A DNA stretch of 59,852 nucleotides from Bacteroidales bacterium (GCA_016928305.1 JAFGKY010000039.1:1-59852), one strand, 5' to 3'. Shown: positions 8,158-18,066, counted from the first letter of the stretch. Made by a program: numbers and translations. The notes: generated from the sequence alone by a model not told the origin.

Positions 8158-9516
8158 TCATTCATCAAATCCAGGGTGATATGTTATTTCCAGAATATTT
8201 TCAGTATCCCTGGTAACCTTATACCGGTCATCAATTCGCAATCCTATTATCCATACGATGTTCCCCGATGATTCAAGCAGCCAGATTCGTTTCTTGTCAG
8301 GAAGAGCAATTTTCTCATTGATGAAAAAGTCGCTCAGCTTTTTTCTCTTCTTCATTCCCAGTGGATAAAACAAGTCGCCTTTTTTCCATTTCCGTATTTT
8401 TAACGGGAACTGAATTGCTTTCATATCAAATGATGCTATCGCATTATCATGTGGTATTTTGTGAGATGCAGGATCATGAATTATCCTTAATGTAAGATTA
8501 ACCGGGAATTGTATTGTCACAGTATCCGGCGGGATTTCGGTTTCCTCTTCATCTCTCTGCATCAGGGGCTGAATTATCAGCAAAGACCGGTCGATGGTAA
8601 GCTCATGTGTCCGGGAAAAAAATTGTTTACCCGGCTGTCCCTTAATTGCTTCCATCAAACGATTACACGCATCGTAATTAAATCCATATTTTTGCAGGAC
8701 TTCATAAAGGATGATGCGGGAAGAAGGAATTTCCCTGATGTTGGCTATCTTGATTTTAATCTGTCGGCCGGTCATTGTTACAGCCTCTTTCATGAATTGA
8801 TTCGTGGCTGTGTTCAGAAGATCTTTCGTTTCCTGCAATTGTGTCATGGTTTTGATCACGGCTTCCGCAAATCCTGGCAGAACTTTACTGATATCGGGTA
8901 ATATCATATGCCTTATCTTATTTCTCAGATACTTGACGGTATTGTTGGATGAATCCTCTCTCCACCTTATTTTCAGGGATTCAGCATAAAACCTGATCTC
9001 CTCCCGTGTAAGAAACAGCAAGGGCCTTATGATGTTGCCGGTTCTTGGTTTGATACCTGTAAGTCCGGTAATTCCTGTTCCTCGTGACAAATTTATCATG
9101 AAGGTCTCAACCGAATCATCTTTATGATGCGCCATAGCTGTTAAATCGATATCCCGATCACGCATGAGTTCATTAAACCATTGATAGCGCAAATCACGGG
9201 CAGCCATTTGTATAGAAATACCTTTATCTTCAGCATATTGAAGGGTATCAAATTTATTCATAAAGATTCTAACACCCGTAATATCGGCAACCTGTCTGAC
9301 AAACTCTTCATCACCGTCGGATTCCTTCCCTCGCAGGCAAAAATTGCAATGTGCAACAGCAATGTCGAATTTATTTCGGATAAACAAGTCGAGCATCACC
9401 ATCGAATCAACGCCACCGCTCACAGCCAGCAGAAAAGATTCATTACCGGTACAATGGCAGTGTTGAATAAGAAAATGAATAAATTGCTCCGAAATATTGT
9501 TACTATCAGTTATCAT
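8158..9516 (-). CDS. tilS: tRNA(Ile)-lysidine synthase
   Basis: Attaches lysine to C34 of the CAU-anticodon tRNA(Ile), letting it read AUA instead of AUG; essential in most bacteria. The PP-loop SGGVDS is at residues 33-38, followed by VAHCNFCLRGKESDGDEEFV, the AHHKDDSVETFMINLSRGTG motif and IRPLL...REEIRFYAE. A TilS C-terminal domain is present (FPLKIRKWKKGDLFYPLGMK, then KKLSDFFINEKI). The 452 residues are typical of full-length TilS with the C-terminal domain. It heads a two-gene minus-strand unit with the HEAT-like gene. Confidence 0.97.
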   Translation of the reverse strand: MITDSNNISEQFIHFLIQHCHCTGNESFLLAVSGGVDSMVMLDLFIRNKFDIAVAHCNFCLRGKESDGDEEFVRQVADITGVRIFMNKFDTLQYAEDKGISIQMAARDLRYQWFNELMRDRDIDLTAMAHHKDDSVETFMINLSRGTGITGLTGIKPRTGNIIRPLLFLTREEIRFYAESLKIRWREDSSNNTVKYLRNKIRHMILPDISKVLPGFAEAVIKTMTQLQETKDLLNTATNQFMKEAVTMTGRQIKIKIANIREIPSSRIILYEVLQKYGFNYDACNRLMEAIKGQPGKQFFSRTHELTIDRSLLIIQPLMQRDEEETEIPPDTVTIQFPVNLTLRIIHDPASHKIPHDNAIASFDMKAIQFPLKIRKWKKGDLFYPLGMKKRKKLSDFFINEKIALPDKKRIWLLESSGNIVWIIGLRIDDRYKVTRDTENILEITYHPGFDE

Positions 9517-9669
9517 CCGGCCATTTAATAAAATTTATGTTGCCAGGAAAAGCACAAAATCAGGCAGAAACAAATTTCATGGCGTAAAAATAGCAAAACA
9601 TTCCGGTCGTAAGGTAATGGAATGCAGCAAATAATACGAATCTTTCATAACAGAATCTAATAAAATAGC

Positions 9670-9685
9670 CCGCTGCAAGCAGCGG
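9670..9685 (-). terminator. GC-rich hairpin, candidate terminator of the BamA-like gene
   Basis: CCGCTGC and GCAGCGG form a 7-bp stem with a minimal loop. On the minus strand it is followed by GCTATTTTATT, 48 bases past the stop of the 9733 gene. The same motif could also be a dispersed intergenic repeat. The remaining 9517-9732 holds nothing recognisable. Confidence 0.45.
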
Positions 9686-9732
9686 AGAATCAATGCTGTG
9701 GTTAAACAAAAGAGCGCGGCTCCCTTCAGTTA

Positions 9733-11745
9733 TCAATAACTGATAATCTGAGGTTTATCCATAAAAAAATTCGGCATGCGGAGCCTTGGTTCACCGGATG
9801 CAACAAAATAGTCATAGTCAGGGTCCTCAGGAAGCGACGTATACCAGGTAAACTTTAATTGAAATGTGTTAAAAACCAGTCTTTCATTTCTAAGTCGCAG
9901 TCCCAGTCCAATCCCTGAATATAATTTATTGTTGCTTTCGTGAAAATAGCTTCCTTTAATCATACCCAGATCGGCAAAGGCGAAAAACACAAAGCGAAAA
10001 CCCAAAAGCATATAGGGCGTAAACATCACCGATTCGAGTTTCAAGACCTTTTTTTCATCTCCCCGTAAATAAAGGCTGTTAAGACCTGCGATGCCCCCAC
10101 GATTCTCCAGACTTACAAATTCATCGGCATTTCGGTTAATACCCATCAGGTATTCAGCTGTTAAAAACTGCCTGAACTGAAACCGGTTGAGCGTTTGAAT
10201 ATCGGTGAAATACTTTATTAAAAAATGAAATGTACCTTGTTCCATCCGGTTGTCATAAACAAATGAACCGTATTCAGCCAGGGCATAGAAATAACCCAGG
10301 CGACCAATATTAAAACCACCTGAAGCAGACAGCCCATAATAGGGACGATACTTGTATTGTCCCTGTTCAATGCCACCCGTAAATTTGATCAGGTAACCAA
10401 AAGGGACATCTTCCGTTCGCCCGAAACTATAGATAAGATTACTTCTGTAAAATCCCTGTCTGGACAGGCCTAAAGAAACCAATATCTGAGACTTATCCTG
10501 AAACCTGTAAAAGGTATCCATATGGGTTATGGGTCCTTTAAAATAATTGACATTTATATACCTGCCACCCATGAAGAGATTTGTTTCAGTGGGCCATATT
10601 CCCATTCGCGACCGGAGTGCAAAGGAACGTCCCACCCATACATCAATATTTTGATATTCAAGCTGTTGATCCTCCAGGTTTTGATTTCGCAGTGATATGT
10701 TCTGTGTGCTTTCAGTTTTTTCCAGGTTTACAGCTCCGGCCCAGTTAATATCCGTAGCCATAAACATTCGATTTAAACTAATACGGTATGTTTTCAGATT
10801 CCACCGGTCAGCATAGTACAGATCGCCTTCAATATAGCTTCCTCCAATATTTGCAACACTATACAAAATGCTTTGTCCGAACATATCTTTTTTGCCGGTA
10901 TTCCAGAATAACCGCGCATCAATCTGATGACCTAACCCGACAACATTGTTATGCCATAATGAGGAATAACCAGTCTGAAGATCCGTAAGTTCAGCTCCAA
11001 ATCCAATGGGCCATACATCTTTGACCAGGACAAGGACATCAACAGAATCAGCACGGGTTTCTGATCCTGTAATAAGGAACCTGGCATCTTCGATATACGG
11101 GAGGTCCCTTAATAATCGTTCATTTTCAAACAACAGAAAAGGATTAAGCTTATCTCCCTCATGAAACAGCAAGCTTCTTCGGATAACTCCTGATCGTGTC
11201 TGTGTATGCAGTTTATTACCAAGTTTTTTGAAGAAGTTGTCGGTTTTAATGGTTGTATCTTCTATTGTCGGTCCGAAAACACTGAGGCTTTTCAGTGTCA
11301 CTGACCGGATTATTCTGTCCTCATAGAATTTATAGGATTCCAGATTCAACACTTCACCGGTTTGCACTTTCCGGGATACATCCCTGAATAAAGCATTATA
11401 CAATTCACGTGTAAACCTTTTATGTTCAGCTTTTATTTTCAGACTGTCGTAAAATGCCTGTGTTCTGTGATTCAAATTCCTGCCATTTGCTTTCTTATAG
11501 GGCAGATAAAATCCGGAATCTTCAGTACGGTCTATAATTTTCAAATAATCCACAGCAGAATCAGATGGTAACTCAGTTTCTGGAGTATAGATCTGAAAGG
11601 GCATAGTATCAGAACGGGATGTGGATGAAGGTACAATGTGGGTAGTATCCGTTATTTGTGCAAATGCATGCAACGACAGCAACTGCCAGATAAATAAATA
11701 TATCTTTCCTGTCTTGAACAAACAAAGCAAAAACCTATGCGACAT
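9733..11745 (-). CDS. BamA/TamA-like outer membrane beta-barrel protein with POTRA region
   Basis: A 670-residue protein with an N-terminal signal peptide (hydrophobic run ending in HAFAQ near residue 30). A periplasmic part has POTRA-like sequence at about residues 125-240 (IRSVTLKSLSVFGPT, then GDKLNPFLLFENERLLRDLPYIEDARFLI, DVLVLVKDVWPI). The C-terminal 400 residues alternate polar and aromatic strands, as in a beta-barrel (GFNIGRLGYFYALAEYGSF, FRFVFFAFADLGMI, YSGIGLGLRLRNERLVF). The pattern fits the Omp85 superfamily. It is not the essential BamA, which has five POTRA domains and is longer. Substrate unknown; it stands alone between two hairpins. Confidence 0.8.
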   Translation of the reverse strand: MSHRFLLCLFKTGKIYLFIWQLLSLHAFAQITDTTHIVPSSTSRSDTMPFQIYTPETELPSDSAVDYLKIIDRTEDSGFYLPYKKANGRNLNHRTQAFYDSLKIKAEHKRFTRELYNALFRDVSRKVQTGEVLNLESYKFYEDRIIRSVTLKSLSVFGPTIEDTTIKTDNFFKKLGNKLHTQTRSGVIRRSLLFHEGDKLNPFLLFENERLLRDLPYIEDARFLITGSETRADSVDVLVLVKDVWPIGFGAELTDLQTGYSSLWHNNVVGLGHQIDARLFWNTGKKDMFGQSILYSVANIGGSYIEGDLYYADRWNLKTYRISLNRMFMATDINWAGAVNLEKTESTQNISLRNQNLEDQQLEYQNIDVWVGRSFALRSRMGIWPTETNLFMGGRYINVNYFKGPITHMDTFYRFQDKSQILVSLGLSRQGFYRSNLIYSFGRTEDVPFGYLIKFTGGIEQGQYKYRPYYGLSASGGFNIGRLGYFYALAEYGSFVYDNRMEQGTFHFLIKYFTDIQTLNRFQFRQFLTAEYLMGINRNADEFVSLENRGGIAGLNSLYLRGDEKKVLKLESVMFTPYMLLGFRFVFFAFADLGMIKGSYFHESNNKLYSGIGLGLRLRNERLVFNTFQLKFTWYTSLPEDPDYDYFVASGEPRLRMPNFFMDKPQIISY

Positions 11746-11894
11746 CTGGAAGTATTCAGGAAACTATTACAGATAAAGATAATGAAAATATAGTTTCTAC
11801 TCAACTTTTGCTGCAACATAATGGTAACCTGTTGCATACAAATTGTGTTACACATAACTTGATGTATTTTAGTCCCTCGTTTTGATTTTATTTA

Positions 11895-11902
11895 TATTTT
11901 TG
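11895..11902 (+). promoter_or_regulatory. Candidate -7 box for the YbhN-like gene
   Basis: TATTTTTG matches TAnnTTTG and lies 32 bases before the ATG at 11935. It overlaps the alternative GTG at 11902, which argues for the ATG. The -33 region shows only a T-rich stretch. Confidence 0.4.
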
Positions 11903-11934
11903 TGATCCTTCCACAGGTTGGAATTTATGTCTAT

Positions 11935-12954
11935 ATGAAGAAAAAACTTTTTAATATATTCAAATATATTTTTTTCCTGGCTGTAGGTATATTTTTATTC
12001 TGGTGGCTATACAAAGACGAACCGATAAAAGAATACATACAGGCTTTTAACAATCTTAATTTTTTCTGGATAGGAGCATCTGTTTTTTTCGGGATTCTCT
12101 CACAAGTATCGCGAGCCATTCGTTGGAATATGCTGATAAGGCCTCTTGGTTACAGGCCTAAATTTCACAATTCCTTTTTATCTGTCTATATACTGTATCT
12201 TGTAAACCTTATTATTCCCAGGGCCGGTGAAATATTCCGATGTTCAGTCATGAGCCGTTATGAAAAAATACCCTTTGCCAAGTTGGTTGGTACGGTATTT
12301 ATCGAACGAATGACGGATTTTATTACCTTGTTAATCCTGGCCATATTGATCATATTATCACAAATGGGAGTCTTTATTGGATTTTTTAAAACGCATCCGG
12401 AGATGCAGGCAAAGTTTATTACTATATTTTCAATACAAAATTTAGTGCTGGTATTGCTGATTTTGGGTCTTGTTTATTTATCCTATATCATTTCCCGCCG
12501 GTACTTTCACAAAAAAAAGAAAGATAACGCTACTTTTCTGTTCAAATTGAGGTTAATCAAGCATAATTTCATAGAAGGTATAAAGTCAGTCAGCAAGCTT
12601 GAAAACAAGTGGCTTTTTATTGGACATACCTTTTTTATCTTTTTGATGTGGCTATTCATGCTTTATGTTGTTTTCCTCGCCTACGAGCCAACTTCACATC
12701 TTACTATCCAGACCGGCATGATCACTTTTCTTATGGGAGGACTGGCTATGCTTGCACCCGTCCAGGCAGGAATCGGTGCATGGCATTTCATGGTTATTGA
12801 AACATTGGTTATTTATGGTATTGCACGACCGGAAGGTAAGATTTTCGCTTTAATTGCACATGCCTCTACCAACCTTGTTTATTTGGTATTCGGGACTATA
12901 GCGATTGCCCTGATGCCTTTATTGAATTCTGGAAAGAAAGAGACAAGGGATTAG
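11935..12954 (+). CDS. YbhN/UPF0104 (LPG synthase transmembrane domain) membrane protein
   Basis: About 339 residues with seven to nine hydrophobic helices, of the flippase-like family related to the membrane half of lysylphosphatidylglycerol synthase (MprF). Family marks: SQVSRAIRWNMLIRPLGYRP near residue 65, LVNLIIPRAGEIFRCSVMSRYEKIPFAKLVGTVFIERMTDF, and near the end MLAPVQAGIGAWHFMVIETL. It lacks the soluble aminoacyl-transfer domain, so it is not a complete MprF. Such stand-alone proteins probably move or modify lipids. Monocistronic in appearance. Confidence 0.9.
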   Translation: MKKKLFNIFKYIFFLAVGIFLFWWLYKDEPIKEYIQAFNNLNFFWIGASVFFGILSQVSRAIRWNMLIRPLGYRPKFHNSFLSVYILYLVNLIIPRAGEIFRCSVMSRYEKIPFAKLVGTVFIERMTDFITLLILAILIILSQMGVFIGFFKTHPEMQAKFITIFSIQNLVLVLLILGLVYLSYIISRRYFHKKKKDNATFLFKLRLIKHNFIEGIKSVSKLENKWLFIGHTFFIFLMWLFMLYVVFLAYEPTSHLTIQTGMITFLMGGLAMLAPVQAGIGAWHFMVIETLVIYGIARPEGKIFALIAHASTNLVYLVFGTIAIALMPLLNSGKKETRD

Positions 12955-13200
12955 AAAAAGGTGCCATACAATCGGTATTTAATAATCAGCCTGCAAGGAA
13001 TATAAAGCATAGCATCTGCATATGTAACCATGGAATTTAAGTGGTTTGGTTTTAAGTAAGTCTGAATAACGTGAATTACTAACAGTCATTAAATATTCCT
13101 GTTAACGTCTGCAAAATCCATAAAAGGCAGCTCATGATTGCCATTCCATCGGCGATTAAGAAATAAAGCAAGATAATAGGAGAGCCATATTAAAATAAAA
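12955..13200. other. Intergenic stretch without recognisable genes
   Basis: Apart from the two hairpins that follow, the 314 bases between the YbhN-like gene and the lipoprotein gene contain only short, stop-ridden frames on both strands. I see no RNA gene, promoter pair or remnant I can name. Confidence 0.5.
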
Positions 13201-13232
13201 AAGAGATTGCCTCATTGAGGAGACAATCTCTT
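13201..13232 (-). terminator. Terminator of the small lipoprotein gene
   Basis: AAGAGATTG pairs with CAATCTCTT, and CCTC with GAGG inside. On the minus strand the stem is followed by TTTTATTTTA. It lies 37 bases past the stop codon. A second hairpin (AATAAAAGT 13240-13248 with ACTTTTATT 13265-13273) overlaps the stop codon itself. Confidence 0.7.
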
Positions 13233-13268
13233 TCTTAATAATAAAAGTCCTTGTCTCGTCAAGAACTT

Positions 13269-13793
13269 TTATTCCTCAAGACAGCAGTTTTGCACATCCA
13301 AATGTATTCCATAAAAATCAAAAACCGGGACAATTACATAAAGAGTACTAGTACCCTGTTCTCCTTTTCCTTTGTAAGTAGTAAACTTACCGGGGGCAGG
13401 ATTTCCACTAGGAACATTGCCGTTATAACCTTGGATCTTAATTGGCTCATTAACATCTTGGTAACTCCAGCATTTGTTTAAGAAAATTTTAATTTTCAAA
13501 TGATCAGGATCTCCAGGAATATCTAGAAAGCACACTTGCCCAGCCAGCATATCTTGTCCGGCAAGTAAATCCACGCAGGTTGGAAAAGAACCTGGTTTTT
13601 GAGTGTAAGTAGCCCAATTACCCTTATTTACATAGCGGTTACCATCGGCCCAGGCTGTCTCCGAAGTGCATTCATCAGTAACTGTGCATTTTAATGAATG
13701 TGAATCCTCATTTCCAGTAATATTATCTTCGCTACAGGATGCTATGGCAAATAGTACTGCAATAATTGAAATAATTTTTAATAGATTTTTCAT
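13269..13793 (-). CDS. Small secreted lipoprotein with a WATYT-type beta domain
   Basis: A 174-residue lipoprotein. Its type II signal peptide ends in the lipobox AIASC with Cys20, so it is lipid-anchored. The mature part has ETAWADGNRYVNKGNWATYT, then DLLAGQDMLAGQVCF, then KIQGYNGNVPSGNPAPGKF. From memory this pattern resembles a beta-sandwich-like module found, often tandem or C-terminal, in secreted Bacteroidota proteins; I cannot name the family. Five cysteines besides the lipid Cys suggest disulfides. It stands alone with its own terminator. Function unknown. Confidence 0.8.
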   Translation of the reverse strand: MKNLLKIISIIAVLFAIASCSEDNITGNEDSHSLKCTVTDECTSETAWADGNRYVNKGNWATYTQKPGSFPTCVDLLAGQDMLAGQVCFLDIPGDPDHLKIKIFLNKCWSYQDVNEPIKIQGYNGNVPSGNPAPGKFTTYKGKGEQGTSTLYVIVPVFDFYGIHLDVQNCCLEE

Positions 13794-14014
13794 AAATATT
13801 ATTTTTTAATTAATAATGGATTCAATAAAAATCATTTTTAATCTCAAATTCATAGTAAAGGTAAATACCTAATAATAAAACGATAATTTATTTTGATTAA
13901 CCTGGACAAAAGATTGACCAAAGCCTTATAAATCAAATTAAGTTGATTGAGTCAATGAAAATAAAAGAATATATGCACTATCTTTCCAGTAAAAACCTCC
14001 CTTATTGACAAAAA
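13794..14014. other. AT-rich intergenic stretch
   Basis: Holds the upstream region of the lipoprotein gene. TGAATTTG at 13852-13845 on the minus strand is one base off TAnnTTTG, without a convincing -33 box. No gene remnant was recognised. Confidence 0.4.
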
Positions 14015-14044
14015 GCAATTTATTCTTAGTTCTCAATAAATTGC
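14015..14044 (-). terminator. Intrinsic terminator of the minus-strand T9SS/TPR unit
   Basis: GCAATTTATT (14015-14024) and AATAAATTGC (14035-14044) form a perfect 10-bp stem. On the minus strand it is followed by TTTTTGTC. It sits about 110 bases past the stop of the TPR gene. Confidence 0.75.
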
Positions 14045-14155
14045 ATTTCGATCGGGCATAATATTATACAACAGGGCTGCATTTCAGTTTTTTGCTTCTA
14101 GTGGCAATAGATTTGCATTTACCATTAACTAAGTTAGTTATAATACCCTTCATCC

Positions 14156-15373
14156 TTAGTCTCCGCAATATTCAATACTGTATTTTAGTGCCAGCGTATT
14201 TCCGTATCGTTGTGCCTTTTGCAGGTCAGAGCAGGCACCTTCGCTGTCACCGGTTTCATATTTTGCCAGTCCCAGGTAGAGATATGTTTCACCATCATCC
14301 GGTTTAAGATCAAGCGACATGGACAAGTCATTTATCGCATAGGTGTATGTTTTTGTCTTTAAGTATGTCTTGCCCCTTGCCTTATAGTATTCCGGATTAT
14401 CAGGATCGTTTTTAAGATTTATATTAAAATATTTTAATGCCTTTAGAAAGTCATTGTTCAGATAATTCATCTCACCGCATAATGAAACGGCCTGCTGGTC
14501 ATCAGAAAAAAAAGTCAGGTAAAAGTCCACGTCGTTGATTGCAGCCTGATAATCCATCAATCCGGCATTAGCCCTTGCCCGTTCAAGATAGAATGCAAAC
14601 TTATCCGGTTCAAACCGGAGGCCCTTTGAAAAATCATCAACTGCGTTCCTGTAGCGAGCTGATTTGAGAAATACCACACCCCGTTCGAAATAATAATCAG
14701 GTTTATTTTTATCCAACGACAGGGCCATTGAATAGTCAGCAACGGCGGCAGCATAGTTCTCTTTCATCTCATATACCCTGGCACGCAAAGCATAGTACTC
14801 AGCCTTCTTCTGGAACGCCGGCATTATGGTGTTGAGATATTCCAATGCATCTTCAGTACCCTTCTTCCGAACAAGGAATTCGACTTCATTCACTGCCCTG
14901 TCAAAATCATTATACCACTCCTGTTGCCATAAGTCATGCCATTCATCCGTTAACTTCAACGGATCAAAGGCAGTATCTTTAGTGATAACCGATTCAGGGC
15001 ACTTGAATTCCGACTGTAAATGGCGGATCAGGTAGTGAATTGCCTTCTCAATATCACCGGTTGCTGTATAAACTTTTGCCAGTCCCAGATCACCGCACTC
15101 AGGCAATATGCTATTGGCCTCTATAAAATCATCCATGGCCAGATCGAATTTTCCCAATTTGAGATACGCACCGGCTCTGCCCAGATAGTATCGTTCATCA
15201 TCGTTGTTATAATCGATAGCATCGCTAAGGAATTGGACGGCATCTTCATGGTGATTTTGAAGCAAGGCTGCCATACCTTTCAGATAAAAAGTACCAGGAG
15301 ACTGAGCAGCAATGACTGAAGTAAAAACCAGTGTGAATCCAAAACAAGCTATTCTTTTCATTATGTTATTCAT
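14156..15373 (-). CDS. Secreted tetratricopeptide-repeat protein
   Basis: A 405-residue protein with an N-terminal signal peptide ending near SVIAAQ (residue 23). At least eight TPR units follow, for example ALRARVYEMKENYAAAVADY, YFERGVVFLKSARYRNAVDD, YYKARGKTYLKTKTYTYAIN and YLYLGLAKYETGDSEGACSD. TPR arrays mediate protein contacts in the periplasm or at the outer membrane. Its start overlaps the end of the CHU_C-domain gene by 8 bases, so the two are co-expressed. It may assist that surface protein, which is an inference from position only. Confidence 0.9.
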   Translation of the reverse strand: MNNIMKRIACFGFTLVFTSVIAAQSPGTFYLKGMAALLQNHHEDAVQFLSDAIDYNNDDERYYLGRAGAYLKLGKFDLAMDDFIEANSILPECGDLGLAKVYTATGDIEKAIHYLIRHLQSEFKCPESVITKDTAFDPLKLTDEWHDLWQQEWYNDFDRAVNEVEFLVRKKGTEDALEYLNTIMPAFQKKAEYYALRARVYEMKENYAAAVADYSMALSLDKNKPDYYFERGVVFLKSARYRNAVDDFSKGLRFEPDKFAFYLERARANAGLMDYQAAINDVDFYLTFFSDDQQAVSLCGEMNYLNNDFLKALKYFNINLKNDPDNPEYYKARGKTYLKTKTYTYAINDLSMSLDLKPDDGETYLYLGLAKYETGDSEGACSDLQKAQRYGNTLALKYSIEYCGD

Positions 15374-18008
15374 TTGGCATTAGTGTACCTTCTCCCGTGT
15401 AAACATGAATAAATCCCGTAAGGGTACGTGTCATGGTACCAATAATCCGTGGTTCGTATACATCGCAGATATAATAATATACCCCGGATGCTACGTTACC
15501 ACCCTTGTTTTTGTACTGTCCATTCCAGTTTATAGCCGGATCATCGGTTTCATACACAAGCACTCCAAAACGGTTGAATATTTTCATATCGACTTTCTGG
15601 ATTGCATTATTAAGATTATAGGAAACATAAACATCGTTTATGTTATCGCCGTTGGGAGTGAATACGTTGGGTAATTCATATAAAACACACTCATCAACAC
15701 ACCTTATAACAGAGAAAGCACTTTCATTATTGAATGAGTCAATAGCTGTAACAGCATAGCATCCGGCCAGCTGCGTGCCAGATTCCAGCTTATGGTAGAA
15801 GATGGTATCCGTTGCCTTTGAAGTACCATTCAACGAATCCAACATTGCGTCATAATCCGGACTATAATATATTATATACCGTACCACATCATCGGCGCAG
15901 CTGTTATTGGGATTTGTCCATGTAAGCACATTCATAAAACTGTCGCATTCCGAGCGCACTTCAAGAAACGGGGGACAGGGAGGTTCAACATCAACCGGTG
16001 TTCCACAGCCAATATGAGAGAAATTTGAGTTGGTATATATTAAACTTTCAATAGGTCTCCATCCTAAACTTTTAACTCTGTAACAATATGTTATCCCATT
16101 CTGCAAACCTGCATCTGTAAAAGACTTTTCCTGTGTTGTGGTCAGCGAATCAAATGAGAGTGTAGCAGAGTTTTGCCGGTATATCACATATTCCGAATTG
16201 ATCCAGGGAACTTTTTTTCGGAATGTCAAAACCAGTTGGTTATCTTCTGCCTCAATGTCCAAATATAATGAAGAGGCAATTTCACGGTTATCGGGTTTCA
16301 TTTCGAAACGGTTTCCGGGTGTATTATTGAACATTTTAACGGAATAGTGGTAAGGGTAAATCAATGTATTTAACGGTGTATCATAAAAAACGGTATCTTC
16401 GAGGTCAGGTGTCTGAATCGAATCGATTAAAACAAAATTATCCGGATCACCCGGTGATGAACGGAACAATTGAAAGACGTAAGGCCCTGAGGCAGCCACC
16501 GGATCAAAGTCACGGGGTTTAATCCAGGAGACAAATATTTCGCCATCTGCCTCGCCTATTTTGGTAACACTCACATTCAGCAAGGCGGGGAAACCAGGAA
16601 TCAGAGAAGCACAAGCCTCTTCAGAAGCAATGCTCTCTGCTCCGTCTTTATACAAGGCTGTCACGCGATAACAATAATCGATACCCTGTGCAAGGCCATC
16701 ACCAATATTATCGTCGGTAAAGGTGGTGTTGCTTCCGGTAACTTCACCTATTTTAATAAAACCGGTGTATGCAGGGACACCGTTCTCACAGCTGTCGGGT
16801 TCAAATCCCGAGATGCCTTCCCGCCTGTAAATTGCATATCCAGTTATAGCTCCGCAGTTACTTGACTCCCAGTCAAGTGTGATCTCCGAGCTGGTAGGTG
16901 TCGCTGCAAGATTCAAGGGAGGAGGGGCTAAGACAGTAATGTAAAAATTATCAATATCAACCAGGTCGATGTCGTTCGTTACATCTTTGCTTTTAACTGT
17001 AACCTGGAAAGGAAGCCTGCGGATATGATTGCAATCGGTCTGCCAATAAAAACGAGAGGTTTTAAATCCCGGTCCGCCTGCCACAGTTATACAAGATGCA
17101 GGATTGGTTGGTACAATTAATGGTCCGCCGGTAAGGGTGTGACGAATGGAATCATTATCTGCATCGAGAGTGGTAAACTGAAAATCAATCAAATCGCCTG
17201 CAATAACACAATAATCATTTAACGCAGGATTGACGGGAGGATTATTATCGGTACGGTATACGTTAATCTGCATATCCCTCACAATGTTACCAATCTTAAT
17301 ACCATTCCTGTACTCCATGATATTCATGGCTACGTTATATTTGCCGGTGTCAACGGGAGTGTACCATACCAGGTCACCACTAACGGCGTCAACATAAAAG
17401 GTATCACTATGCATAGGCAGTGAATAGCCGGAAATAGGATTGCCATCCTGGCCCGTACAAACGGTAAGACTGTATGCAATGCTGTCGCCGTCGGGATCGA
17501 ATGCAGCCGGATTATGTATAAAAATATGTCCCAGGGCCGCTTTGTCAATAGGATAATTCAGTAATTGCGGTGTGCTATTGGTTCCGATTTCGGGAGCTAT
17601 TAACATGGTTGTTGTAATGGAAAAAACCACATTAACGGAATTGGGAATATTGCGAATGCCGTAATTGCGATTCGGGTCCTGCACAAGGATTTCATAAATA
17701 CCGGGTCCAGGAAAAGTATGTTGAGTGGTATACGTGTTATAATAATAATCGCTTGGCAAATCAACGATAATCGTGTTATCAATGTGACCACTATCAATGG
17801 ATGCAATGGATGAAGTATTGTCGCCCCACTGAAATTCGAGCTGAGACCGGTTCGCTGCACTGTATTTATAAGTAAAGGTTGTGATGGTAAACTCATACGT
17901 ATAACCCGATATCTGCCGGTAGGTGATCTCGCCGGCCCGGTTATGGGTTGAGAAGGCCGGTAATGACAAAAGCAATAAAATGAGGCAATGTATAAGTTTC
18001 TTCATCAT
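15366..18008 (-). CDS. Large secreted FN3-domain protein with gliding-type (CHU_C) T9SS sorting domain
   Basis: An 880-residue exported protein with a signal peptide (MMKKLIHCLILLLLSLPAFS). PKD/cadherin-like beta domains occupy about 20-365 (including DPDGDSIAYSLTVCTGQDG). Several fibronectin type III modules follow (PPPLNLAATPTSSEITLDW onward). The last 95 residues are a gliding-motility-associated C-terminal domain: LPNVFTPNGDNINDVYV, MKIFNRFGVLVYET, WNGQYKNKGGNVASGVYYY. That domain marks cargo of the type IX secretion system, so the protein is surface-exposed or released. It is likely an adhesin-like or matrix protein. It overlaps the TPR gene by 8 bases. Confidence 0.93.
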   Translation of the reverse strand: MMKKLIHCLILLLLSLPAFSTHNRAGEITYRQISGYTYEFTITTFTYKYSAANRSQLEFQWGDNTSSIASIDSGHIDNTIIVDLPSDYYYNTYTTQHTFPGPGIYEILVQDPNRNYGIRNIPNSVNVVFSITTTMLIAPEIGTNSTPQLLNYPIDKAALGHIFIHNPAAFDPDGDSIAYSLTVCTGQDGNPISGYSLPMHSDTFYVDAVSGDLVWYTPVDTGKYNVAMNIMEYRNGIKIGNIVRDMQINVYRTDNNPPVNPALNDYCVIAGDLIDFQFTTLDADNDSIRHTLTGGPLIVPTNPASCITVAGGPGFKTSRFYWQTDCNHIRRLPFQVTVKSKDVTNDIDLVDIDNFYITVLAPPPLNLAATPTSSEITLDWESSNCGAITGYAIYRREGISGFEPDSCENGVPAYTGFIKIGEVTGSNTTFTDDNIGDGLAQGIDYCYRVTALYKDGAESIASEEACASLIPGFPALLNVSVTKIGEADGEIFVSWIKPRDFDPVAASGPYVFQLFRSSPGDPDNFVLIDSIQTPDLEDTVFYDTPLNTLIYPYHYSVKMFNNTPGNRFEMKPDNREIASSLYLDIEAEDNQLVLTFRKKVPWINSEYVIYRQNSATLSFDSLTTTQEKSFTDAGLQNGITYCYRVKSLGWRPIESLIYTNSNFSHIGCGTPVDVEPPCPPFLEVRSECDSFMNVLTWTNPNNSCADDVVRYIIYYSPDYDAMLDSLNGTSKATDTIFYHKLESGTQLAGCYAVTAIDSFNNESAFSVIRCVDECVLYELPNVFTPNGDNINDVYVSYNLNNAIQKVDMKIFNRFGVLVYETDDPAINWNGQYKNKGGNVASGVYYYICDVYEPRIIGTMTRTLTGFIHVYTGEGTLMPNE

Positions 18009-18066
18009 ATTTGCAAAATTAGTAATTCTAAGCTATACCTTCTCCCAACAAAAAATAAAAAAGGCA

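Noticed and set aside
16794..16812. tRNA T-arm-like sequence: 5-bp stem TCGGG/CCCGA with a TTCAAAT loop
   Set aside because: It lies inside the FN3/CHU_C coding sequence and no acceptor, D or anticodon arm can be folded around it. Chance match.
18014..18021. TAATTTTG on the minus strand before the CHU_C-domain gene
   Set aside because: The implied transcript start falls on the start codon itself, and the closest TTG is too far (24 bases). The gene is better read as co-transcribed with the DUF6702-like gene.
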